The notes under the pieces: generated by a model | What the model saw: only the letters and a program-made list of their open reading frames with translations | Databases searched by the model: none | What the model was told of the DNA's origin: nothing | Made by a program: the position numbers and the translations under genes | Part shown: positions 1 to 8,040 of the stretch, piece by piece | How the letters are laid out: every line of letters starts with the position of its first letter | Numbering within the stretch: the stretch's first letter is position 1 | Source: Amoebophrya sp. AT5.2 | Lineage: Eukaryota > Sar > Dinophyceae > Syndiniales > Amoebophryaceae | NCBI GenBank assembly: GCA_005223375.1 | Contig: RXOD01004295.1 | Coordinates: 1 to 24,625 of the forward strand | Direction: 5' to 3' | DNA length: 24,625 bases

Positions 1-68
1 AGCGCATCATTTCTACCTCACCTCTACCCCACCGACGGGAAGGTGCGCTTACCTCTCCTCTACCTCAG

Positions 69-758
69 CAACTTCAAAAATTCGATCAGCATCTTCGGGA
101 GGTGCCCGCGCATCCTGCGGCCGATGACGCGCCGTCCCATATCCGTTTCGACAATGATGGGGACGACGACATGAAAATAGTCAACAACGCGCCTGGTGCA
201 AGTACAGCAAACCTGGCTGCATGTGGACCGACCTCCACGTCTGCGGACAGGATCCTACACCTACAAGATGCTGTTGCTGGCCGGGGGGCCGACCATCGCG
301 GCAGCACTCCAGAAGAAGCAGGAGCGCCGGTTGCTGAATCTGAACCTCCTCCTCGCGACGCGCAACCTGAAATCCGACCGGCACGCGAAAGCGTTTTTGG
401 ACGCCGGGAACCACAAGCAGCGCATCCTGCAGGTCCTGTCCGTGTTTGCGAACCACTTGGACGACCTGAGTCGACACTTGATGGACGAACCTGGCTGCAT
501 GTGCCCCACGACGAACAACCGCTCCTGGTGCAAGCCGAGGAAGGCATCAACATCTTCAACAACGTGGAATGCGCCGGCTCCGGCGTGTCTTATCAGCGGC
601 AGGCCCTGTCCGATCTTGGAGGTCGTGATCGACCTCCGAACATCGGAAAATTTTCTTCCCCAGAGACGACACCGTACCCCAGCGACGATGACCTCGCGGC
701 AGAGGAAGGCGAATTTCCTAGGCAGAGGAAGTTTGCCCGTGTCCCACCTATACTATAG
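69..758 (+). CDS. Unrecognised host gene, 3' part, frame changes inside
   Basis: I do not recognise this product. Protein-like sequence appears in different frames along the stretch: an acidic segment (IRFDNDGDDDMKIVNN, about 138-186), a helix-rich segment in another frame (TIAAALQKKQERRLLNLN onwards, about 289-485), then PLLVQAEEGINIFNN and an acidic tail ending at a TAG at 756-758. One model that joins them is exons 69-195, 251-432 and 471-758, with very short GT-AG introns of 55 and 38 nt. It gives a whole number of codons (199), but it was chosen partly to fit the frames, so it is weak support. A pyrimidine-rich acceptor-like CTCAG ends at 68. Upstream exons would lie outside the window. 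An AATAAA-like string lies near 785. The alternative is a decayed gene with real frameshifts. Confidence 0.3.
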   Translation, partial: QLQKFDQHLREVPAHPAADDAPSHIRFDNDGDDDMKIVNNAPGASTANLAACGPTSTSADRILHLQDAVAGRGADHRGSTPEEAGAPVAESEPPPRDAQPEIRPARESVFGRREPQAAHPAGPVRVCEPLGRPESTLDGRTWLHVPHDEQPLLVQAEEGINIFNNVECAGSGVSYQRQALSDLGGRDRPPNIGKFSSPETTPYPSDDDLAAEEGEFPRQRKFARVPPIL

Positions 759-946
759 ATACTAGGCAGAGGCAGTATATGTGTAATAAACCTAGGAAGT
801 ACTTCTAACTTACGTCCTGCGTCCCTTGACGTTCAGACCGGGACCTAGGGACTCGTAGGAAGTGCGTTTCACTTTCGCTTTTCACAATAAATATGCTGAT
901 CCCCTCGTCATGTTCATAGACACATAAATGAATTTGTTGGTTGAAA

Positions 947-1040
947 AATTGGAGTCGCGTACTCAGCATCAGCTACAGCTTCAGCATCAGCTGCATCGGA
1001 AGCTGTACTTCTAGCTGATGCTGAATACGCGATTCCAATT
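947..1040. repeat. Long imperfect inverted repeat (hairpin)
   Basis: The arm at 947-982 pairs with 999-1040. About 34 of 36 positions are complementary, with a 6-nt insertion in the second arm and a loop of about 16 nt. The outer ends are AATTGGA and TCCAATT. It lies between the gene ending at 758 and the ATG at 1018, which sits inside the second arm. It could be a small hairpin-forming MITE-like insertion, an RNA 3'-end structure or an intron-like repeat. No function is shown. The rest of 759-946 holds nothing I can support. Confidence 0.75.
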
Positions 1041-2223
1041 GCGGAGCCATAGGCTTCCCGGGCCTACTTCTTGCTCTATTCTTCCAAGGACGCGGACAAG
1101 TCTCCTCTGCATAATGGTTTCCAGTCTGGATGCAAAAATCAAGGCGAGGACCACGACGTGGGCCACGACGACGCCGACATCCTCAGAAATTATAGTTGAT
1201 AACTACTCGTCCTGCAGCGAGCAATCAGTCTTCCGACGTCGTGGTCCGCGAGCAGGGCCGTACTTAAGCGACGAGGAAATCGCGTGGATGGCCTCTCCGG
1301 AGTATGTGAAGGAAATGTACCGCCGGATCGATTCGCTTCCTATATTCCGGCGGCTCGGGGACACGGGATCGCAGCCCGAAGGAGGATCTCCTGTACCGTC
1401 TAGCTCGTGGTGCAGGTCTAGTGCCGGTTTTTTCCCCATCAGCGGCTCCTTGACGGCGCGACCACAGCAGCTACCTAACAGTGCTGCTCTACTTCAGACC
1501 GCAGGCACAACTACGGGGGAAGCAGGGGATCATCATCATCAACGGGACCAGAGGTCGATAATGCCTGCTCTCGCGGCGGACAGCCCCAAACTTCTGCACG
1601 AGGTGATGCAGGACGAGGTGATGCAGGTCGAGGTGGTGGCTTTTCATCGACAGCACGACGAGGCGAAGATGCGGCAGGGCGACTTTGATGTTGCCAGCCG
1701 GGACGCTGAATCTGTCTCCCAGGAACGGAGCAAGTTCGCGTTTGATGAAGTGCAACCAGTAGAGAACGCGGCTGCAGGCGCAGCAGAAGCACCCAGAGGA
1801 CACACGACGAAGAGCTGCGACTACATGTTGGGAAACAAAAAGGCAGGAGCGGACGGCGAAGCAGTAGCTGAAGCTGAAGAAGAAGGCTCCATGCTGCATG
1901 ATGGAGTGAAGATCTTCGAGGGCCACGGACCAGTCGAGGATGATGACCCGATGCAGTGGTCGGACGCCAACCCGGACCAGACTGAAGATTCCGAGTCCGG
2001 GTCGATCTCCGAGCCCGAAAATATCGCACACAACATGCCGCGCGAATTGCAGCTCGCACCCCAACAAGAGACCTTCGAGTCGTCGGGCGACCACCATCTT
2101 GCTGACGGACCAGATGCTGAGAAAGACGTGCCGCCGAGCGACGAGTTCGCGAAAGGGAATGCGAAGCACGACGGGGGCGACGTTTTTTTCCCAGGAGCGA
2201 TGGTACCGAAATGCATTGAATGA
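1018..2223 (+). CDS. Hypothetical acidic low-complexity protein
   Basis: This is a single open frame of 401 codons ending at TGA 2221-2223, with no family I recognise. The first ATG (1018) lies inside a hairpin arm. The ATG at 1114 (residue 33, MVSSLDAKIK) is an equally good start. The only compact-looking part is residues 83-112, with motif YLSDEEIAWMASPEYVKEMY, followed by PIFRRLGD. The rest is rich in Asp, Glu, Ser, Pro and Ala, with acidic runs around residues 280-345, and looks disordered. No signal peptide or membrane span is visible. Long open frames on the opposite strand of this stretch are read as shadows of the GC-rich acidic codons. Coding status rests on length and composition only. 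Confidence 0.5.
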   Translation: MLNTRFQLRSHRLPGPTSCSILPRTRTSLLCIMVSSLDAKIKARTTTWATTTPTSSEIIVDNYSSCSEQSVFRRRGPRAGPYLSDEEIAWMASPEYVKEMYRRIDSLPIFRRLGDTGSQPEGGSPVPSSSWCRSSAGFFPISGSLTARPQQLPNSAALLQTAGTTTGEAGDHHHQRDQRSIMPALAADSPKLLHEVMQDEVMQVEVVAFHRQHDEAKMRQGDFDVASRDAESVSQERSKFAFDEVQPVENAAAGAAEAPRGHTTKSCDYMLGNKKAGADGEAVAEAEEEGSMLHDGVKIFEGHGPVEDDDPMQWSDANPDQTEDSESGSISEPENIAHNMPRELQLAPQQETFESSGDHHLADGPDAEKDVPPSDEFAKGNAKHDGGDVFFPGAMVPKCIE

Positions 2224-2502
2224 TTTATTCCGAATTATTCAACCATCATCCATGCCCGTGCCGTACTATACTTAGATTTTATTTTATAGTTGAGTAGTAA
2301 TATTAAAAGTAGCCCTAGCCAAAGGTAAATCCGTAGCTGTCGTAGTTCCAAAGCAATGACTAATTGCTTGTATGCTTGAAGAGAAAGAGAGAAACATAAA
2401 AGTACTCGATGTTGTGTCGTACTCGTCTTCCAGGTGCGGAGCCACGAGGACGAGCTGGAGGACATTCACCACGACACTTTTTTACCCGAAGCTGACCAGA
2501 AG

Positions 2503-4021
2503 ATGCCAAGTTTGTTGTCTGCAGATCAGGACCTCCTGCCGTTTCCGTCGGCACGACAGCTGAGAGGGGGGGAGCTCGCGAGAACAACTACTGCTGCTGC
2601 GACGACGGGAAACGCGTCCTCTTCTGCTGCGGGAACAAAGGCGTCGTCTGCTGCCGGAACCGGATCTGGAACGGGAACACGAACAACAACTAAAAAGACA
2701 ACCACGAAAAAAGGCCCCGCCTCCGGCAAAGAGCCCATGGCGAAGCCCAAGGTCGCGAGGTCGAAAGGGAAAGGGAAAGCCAAAGCGAAAGGGAGAGCCA
2801 AAGCGAAAGGGAAAGCCACGGACTCACGATGTCCAAAAAAAAAAAGTGAGGTCATCGATCTCACGGGGCTGGACTCCGATGTGGAGCTGGGCGGCCTGGG
2901 CGATAGTGCACTTTTTGCCTTAGGGGAAGGAGGTGGTCGTGGTGGCGCGGTGGGGCCGGGGGCTGCGTCGAGTAGCAGTAGCTCGGGTGAGATCGGTGCT
3001 CAAGCGAAGGCGAAAGCGAAGGCCAAAGCGAAGGCGAAAGCGAAAGCGAAGGCGAAAGTGAAGGCGAAAGTGAAGGCGAAAGCGAAGCCGAAGGCGAAGC
3101 CGAAGGCGAAGCCGAAGGCGACGCGAAAACCGCGAAAGCCGGCGGAGAAGGGGGATCCGGACGTGCTGAAGTTCACGCTCTCCCGCCTTCCGTTCGAGGT
3201 GATGGTGACCGGTGAAAAAAAGGAGGAGTTCCGGAAGTTCAAAACGCACTGGACGGAGCAGTTCGTCGCGAAGGAGGACCGCGACCGCGGGGACTTCGAA
3301 GCCTTTAAGACGTACAGAAACATTTAAAGTTGTGTAAATTAATAAGAAAGCAGATGCACACAACATACAACCTCCATAGGCAGCGCTGCAGCACAAGAAG
3401 TAATGCAGTTACAATCGGCTATCGAACGACTCCCCCGCCAGGTTCAAGCGCGTCTCGTTTCGCAACGGGTACTACGAGAGCAGCCCGTACTTTGAGGCGG
3501 AGTTTGTGGGCATTCGGAAGGTGGTGGAGCGGGTGTACCGGGACTATACGAACGGGCTGGTGATCGATATGCCGGAAGGCCCGAAGTACATCGTCGACCT
3601 GGGGCGCGTGATTCCCGAGTCCATCCGGAACTACGAACCGGAAGAGGGCGCCGACGAAGTCGAAGTGAACGGGCCGGGAACGGAAGTGGACGGGCCGCAA
3701 GAAGTGAACGGACCTGGGGGGGACCAACCCGAGGGAGAGGTGAAACCAGAGGAGGAGGGCGGCTCCCAGAGTAGAGCTACCGCTGCGCCGAAGAAACGGA
3801 AAGCGCTCGAAAGCTCTTTCTTCGGCTACGGCTTGAAACAGCAGAAGAAGGCAGCGGCGGGACCGGGGGGGGACCAACCCGAGGGAGAGGCGAAATCAGA
3901 GGAGGAGGGTGACCTACAGGGAGCTACCGCTGCGCCGAAGACACCGACAGCGGTAGGAAAATCTTTCTTCGGCTTGGACGGTGGAGACCGAGACGGAGAG
4001 GAGGGCAGGAAGTCGAAGTGA
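2503..4021 (+). CDS. ASCH-domain (PUA-like) protein with Lys/Ala-rich tail and SUMO-interacting-type motif, two exons
   Basis: Exon A is 2503-3311 and exon B is 3442-4021. Removing the 130-nt GT-AG intron gives exactly 463 codons (462 aa). The splice rebuilds one domain. Before it lies VLKFTLSRLPFEVMVTGEKK with EFRKFKTHW; after it FKRVSFRNGYYES, then AEFVGI and YIVDLGRVI. The G-K-x-E-F-R and V-x-F-R-N-G-Y pattern and the closing LG-x-(I/V)I strand are typical of ASCH domains, which are PUA-like and thought to bind RNA or modified nucleotides. Upstream are basic GK/AK runs, the motif EVIDLTGLDSD (classic SUMO-interacting type, about 2848-2880) and about 120 nt of Ala-Lys codons. The C-terminus has two copies of a PGGDQPEGE-acidic-ATAAPK-SFFG module. 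Nuclear localisation is inferred. The frame is open upstream to 2380, but the first ATG is 2503; a 5' exon spliced at 2433 is possible. Confidence 0.75.
3001..3120 (+). repeat. Ala-Lys / Pro-Lys codon repeat tract
   Basis: Degenerate 6-bp units of the type GCGAAG/GCGAAA, later CCGAAG, encode about 18 alternating Ala-Lys, Val-Lys and Pro-Lys dipeptides inside the ASCH gene. A shorter related tract lies at 2763-2816. The composition resembles linker-histone tails. An 11-base A run at 2835-2845 lies between the two tracts. Confidence 0.85.
3312..3441 (+). other. GT-AG intron of the ASCH gene
   Basis: The donor is AAGAC|GTACAG and the acceptor CCGCCAG|GTTCAAG. It contains in-frame stops. Removing it joins the two halves of the ASCH domain in phase (codon ACG split 2+1). 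No direct repeat flanks it. Confidence 0.7.
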
Positions 4022-5307
4022 GTTCAGCGATCTTCGACGCGAAGCTGCTGTGCTAGCGCAACAAGTGATTGTGGGCGCCTTCAACACGATCGCGATTGAC
4101 AGACTTACCTGAGACTTACACAAAGTCTCACTCTGGAACTGATTCCCCCGTTTCTTCTGAGCACCAGCTTCTTTGTGGGAATCCACACACGATAATAATG
4201 CTGAGCCGAACCCGGGCATTTGAACACCACCTCATCTTCAGTGCGCGAAAATATGATGTCGTTGTCTTGGTATACTTGACTGCAACCGTTGCCACCCTCC
4301 GACTGCATGTTGACGTGGGTCGTCATCTGCGTTGGTTTTCGTGTGTTCCTCTTAATGCAGCCGTTGCGGCCGCTTTCTTCATCGTACAGCGCTAGTACTG
4401 CGCACCGAGTCTCCTGTCATGCTCATGTCTGCTCGTTGTCCTTGCTTTGTGCAGCGCTGCCGCCTGTACGACTCATCATCGTCTTTTACCATGCACGAAA
4501 GATTGGCTCAGTCCTGTAAGTGTATGCCCGCCTTGGCCGTGAAAAAACGTTGATGTCCTTGTCCATGAGAAACCAATAAAGCACGTGAAAATATTGACCA
4601 GATCTTCCGAAGGAATGGCGAGACACACACGAGCGGCCCACATCAACGCAACATGTCAGATCTCACACTCATTTGATCTTCGCAATCGCAAAGTTTGTTT
4701 TCGTGGATTTTGGAAGATCTAAACCTAAAGTACCCCTTTTTGCTTTTGCGCAAGCTTCTGGTTCTGAGAGCTTTAGTTTTTTTGCTTTTCCGGTTTGGCA
4801 TCCCGCATACCGGCTTTCGCAGCTCGACGTGCTTTTTCGAATGAACCAATTCCCAGGCTTTGCGTGTCTTTGGTAGAAGTTAACTCTAGGATACCCGCGC
4901 ACAGTTTCGCATCATCAAGTGACCTCCAATCTATCAGTACTGGAAGCCTTTACTTCCGATCAGATTCCTGCATCAATTGAAGTCTCACACCAACTCGCAT
5001 CTCGAAAAAATCAGCGAGGAAAAGCAGACACTGCTGTCCGGTGGAGGGGGAGACGGGTGCCTACTTATACTACTATCTTTCTATCACTTTGATGTTTTTG
5101 TAGTTCTTGCACTACCTATTATTTTACTACTTATCTATACATAGATGTGCTCCTTAGTCTGGTCGGCTTCGTAAATGGTACACCGTTTAGTAGGCCCGCA
5201 TCCTTAACGGCATTCCCGTACCCATTCTCTCGCATACGGCTCCTGCTCCTCGCCTGGAACATGGCGATCATCGGATGATCTTCGATCGAACTACTCAACC
5301 CCCGCAG
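4022..5307. other. Intergenic stretch, no supported gene
   Basis: About 1.3 kb with only short, composition-driven open frames on both strands, no recognisable domain, and no tRNA or rRNA features that I can see. An AATAAA lies near 4575. The Phe-rich frame at 4673-4876 and its mirror frames look like chance reading of T-rich DNA. A pyrimidine-rich CCCCCGCAG at about 5299-5307 may be the splice acceptor of the next gene. Confidence 0.6.
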
Positions 5308-6016
5308 CAACGGAAGCTGCGGTCCGGCCACTGCATCCTTTGCTGGAGGAGTGCGAGCCGGTGAGGGAGTCGCAGGTAATAAACCCCGTGGACGTGCAGG
5401 CGGACCAAGGTATTGATTACGAGAAGCTGATCCGCGACTTCGCCGGCTGCAGCAAGATCGACGTGGCCTTGGTGAAGCGCATCGAGCGGCCCACGGGCAA
5501 AAAACCACACCGGTTTCTGCGACGGGGGTTGTTCTTCACGCACCGGGACCTGGACGTCCTGCTGGACAACTACGAAAAAGGAATCCCGTTCTACCTGTAC
5601 ACAGGGAGGGGAGCAAGCAGCGAAAGCCTGCACATAGGTACTGCTAGAAGCTAGAAGCTATGAATGTAGCATAATCTCCGATGGAATAAATTGAACGATG
5701 GCAGGTACCTATCGGAGGTGGCCTAGATCCATCGCACCGAGATCCGCTGTCGGCCGAGAAAATGCAGCCTCAATTCCTTGGCGTAAACAAGAGCAATCTG
5801 GGTTCGGCATCGGCTCCATCAGAGGCTCAGTCGATAGTAATACATTCACCCCATCGGACCATAGCTCCCTCGAAATCTTGACCCACAGGTCACCTGGTGC
5901 CCTTTTTTTTCACGAAGTGGTTGCAGGACACCTTCGACGTTCCTTTGGTGATCCAGCTTACGGACAACGAGAAGTCGCTGTTCAAGGACCTCCAACAAAG
6001 CCCTTCCCGAAAATGA
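5308..6016 (+). pseudogene. Truncated tryptophanyl-tRNA synthetase, N-terminal part with HIGH motif
   Basis: Two exons (about 5308-5637 and 5889-6016, GT-AG intron 5638-5888, phase 1) encode an unmistakable eukaryotic cytosolic TrpRS segment: [36 protein letters not shown], then across the splice [18 protein letters not shown] and [18 protein letters not shown]. The enzyme charges tRNA-Trp, and the HIGH signature is intact. After KDL the family similarity stops. Only about seven more codons follow before TGA 6014-6016, and no KMSKS motif, rest of the catalytic domain or anticodon-binding domain follows anywhere downstream. In the usual NPW-x-V motif the Trp is Val here (NPVDV). The stop overlaps the histone ATG as ATGA. 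I read it as a broken copy that cannot charge tRNA. The start is uncertain: there is no in-frame ATG, so an upstream exon is likely. Confidence 0.75.
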
Positions 6017-7245
6017 CGAAGCGGAAGAACAACGCCAAGAATGGGGGCGGGGGTGTTCGCAAGAAGCGCCCGCTTTATCGCCCTGGGCCGTTGAAGAATA
6101 AGCGCCGAGCAAAGCCGGGGGAGCGGACGCAGCAAGCCGCTCGGTTTTACCAAGACAAAGTCTGCCCCACTGAGACGCTGATCTGCTACACCCACGTGAA
6201 GCGGTTCGCCGCGAAATTTCTCGAGGCGAATGCGGAAGATTGCGCTGTAGGTGCTGCAGGAGAGGAGGACGACCAGACGGATGCGCCCGCTGATGTGTTC
6301 TACCATGGCCGTGGACTTCTCGACGACGAGAACGAACTGCTTTCGAAGGGAAGAAAGGCCGTCGCGGACAAGAGCAAGAGGCTGCTATCCCCCGACGGAT
6401 CGGATGCAAGGAAAAGGAATACCGTTCGCCTGAACGAAGCGGCCGTGTTGCAGCTTCTGCAGTCGAGCGAGGACTTCCTGCAGGAGCTGGCGAGCGCCTC
6501 GACAACGATTGCGCACGCGCGGAAAAACATGACTTTGCAGGTATTTAGGCTAAGGCTTTGAGACTATCACTCTCTCTCCACTCAAAAGTCTCTGCTTCTT
6601 TACAGCCCAGGCAACAGGTATAGCCCGGCCTTCCGGTGCTGCGGCGACCACTCGAAACACCTCACCACGAGCACGACGCAACTCTGTCTCTTGCGGCCTT
6701 ATGCCTAGTGATGTAAATCAACCGATGCGGCGCGATCTCGGTCATTCTGACAATTGACTTTGCAGGTGCCGGACGTTGTGGCCGCGAAAGCGATAATCAC
6801 CCGCCAGAAGCTTGCGGCCGTGAAAAACACGAAAACCGGAAAAATGGCGCTGGTCATGCCAGGCGATCGAGGCCGAGGAAATGCAACCGCCGGCCGCGCG
6901 GGAGAAAAGAACAGCGTCGATGCGAAGCTGGACCCTTGCGCGGTGTGGGACAGTGAGAATAAGCGGTCTGAGGCGCACCCGAGCTGCAGCGGGCTCGTGG
7001 TCACGCCGGACTTAAAGCAAGCGAAAACGCCGACTGACAATGACTTGCGCCGCGTGACGCAGCGGGCCGGGGTGCTGCGGCTGGGGGGGCAGCCGTGCTT
7101 GCGGAGGCTGCGCAGCGAGTGGAAGGAATGCGTCGCAGTGCTGCTCTACAAGGCGGATTTGCTGCGCCAGCACTCGGGGAAGAAAACGCTTCTCAAGAAA
7201 CACGTGCTGGAGGCGGCGAAGAGAGTGGCCGCCTCGCGTAGCTAG
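6013..7245 (+). CDS. Fused histone H3-H4 doublet protein, two exons
   Basis: Exons 6013-6540 and 6766-7245 (225-nt GT-AG intron, phase 0) give 335 aa. The H3-like half has KKRPLYRPG (residues 17-25, compare KKPHRYRPG of H3); an alpha-N/alpha-1 region with ARFYQ and [18 protein letters not shown] (about 38-70); a roughly 66-residue acidic/basic insertion in loop 1 (71-137), where H3 has about 10; then [19 protein letters not shown] and [20 protein letters not shown] (138-187), matching H3 alpha-2, loop 2 and alpha-3, including an H3 His113 equivalent (H168). After a roughly 75-residue linker comes an H4-like fold: [15 protein letters not shown] (269-284, compare IRRLARRGGVKRISG), an alpha-2 helix and [18 protein letters not shown] (312-329, compare HAKRKTVTAMDVVYALKR). 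The H3 and H4 tails with their known modification sites are absent or unrecognisable. Expected role: DNA wrapping as an obligate H3-H4 dimer in the nucleus (inference). ATG 6013 overlaps the TrpRS stop; no promoter is evident. Confidence 0.8.
6541..6765 (+). other. Introner-like intron of the histone doublet gene, bounded by 13-bp direct repeats
   Basis: TGACTTTGCAGGT occurs at 6530-6542 and again at 6755-6767, so the intron (GTATTT...TTGCAG) lies exactly one repeat unit apart (225 nt) and the AG|GT boundary is present in both copies. This is the footprint of a DNA insertion that brought a ready-made intron and duplicated its target. In-frame stops (for example CTTTGA near 6556) rule out coding readthrough. 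I could not find convincing terminal inverted repeats inside. Confidence 0.75.
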
Positions 7246-8040
7246 TCTGGATGAGAAACATGCTGAACACGACTGAAGTCCGCAACTTCGGTGTTCGTTT
7301 CCGGGGTAATTGTTTTCACAGGCCAGGCTTGGCATCCGATTGAAAAGCGAATGCTTTTGATTCGTTTCCGCATCGCTTTCAGCGATCGGATTCCATTGAT
7401 TTCAATGCGGAAAGTCATGCGCTGACGATACGACTTTCATCGATGAACCGACGGAAGAGCTTAGTAGGACTTTCATCAAAGTCATAGACCGAAAACGGAA
7501 AGGACCTCCTGGGGCGGGTTATTGATCTTATCAAAACAGGACCTTTCGGTCTTTCTCGGAAAAGTGAACCAATGCCGTTTCAATGCGATGACTGAGGAAA
7601 TTCATGCTTTTTGCTCTTTCCTCGATGCTCGTGCGCGTTCCGTGGGTCTAGGTGTCGCGCTGTCGCTTGTGCCACTCTATAAATAACAGAACCGTTCCCG
7701 CAACTCGTGATCGCAGTGATGGCCCAAGGACGAACGTGACGAACTTCTTTTTTGCTGCGCTACCTTCTCACACACGGCACTTTCATACTCATTCTGTTTA
7801 TTTTGCGTCACCCCCATGCTTGTCTCTGTCTGCATCAAAGAGTCAAACGATGACACTTCTTTTTCTTCTTCTTCTTGGCCAAAACCTATTCACAGCTATT
7901 TCTCTGCAGCCATAGTATACGCTTGGACTCTGCAGCTGGTTCTTCTATCTTTTTACACTGACTTGCGCTTGCTCTGTCTAGTTCCACAGCTGCAAGTGTA
8001 ATCATCCTCATTCATTCTAGTCACTCTTTCCTTGAGATTG
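7246..8040. other. Intergenic stretch, small inverted repeats only
   Basis: No gene is supported. Around 7488-7560 AGACCGAAAACGGAAAGGACC is followed by AGGACCTTTCGGTCT, which can form a small stem after the histone gene. GACTTTCATC occurs twice nearby (about 7431 and 7470). 7652-8001 is T-rich with short chance frames; the pyrimidine-rich sequence just before 8041 may carry signals for the next gene. Confidence 0.55.

Noticed and set aside
210..503. A 278-nt introner between the 16-bp repeats of the first gene
   Set aside because: The sequence between the repeats contains the best protein-like stretch of the region (TIAAALQKKQERRLLNLN), so it is unlikely to be an intron.
1489..2169. Long antisense frames opposite the acidic gene
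   Set aside because: They mirror GC-rich acidic codons, show no family features and overlap a better frame.
3790..3840. PCNA-interacting (PIP) box in the ASCH protein
   Set aside because: ALESSFF has the wrong spacing and lacks the leading Gln.
4643..4980. Overlapping short frames on both strands (for example 4673-4876)
   Set aside because: They are Phe/Ser-rich from T-rich DNA, overlap each other and have no recognisable motif.
5698..6012. N-terminal extension of the histone frame upstream of ATG 6013
   Set aside because: It reads through the TrpRS intron and the TrpRS exon in the wrong frame, so it is a shadow.
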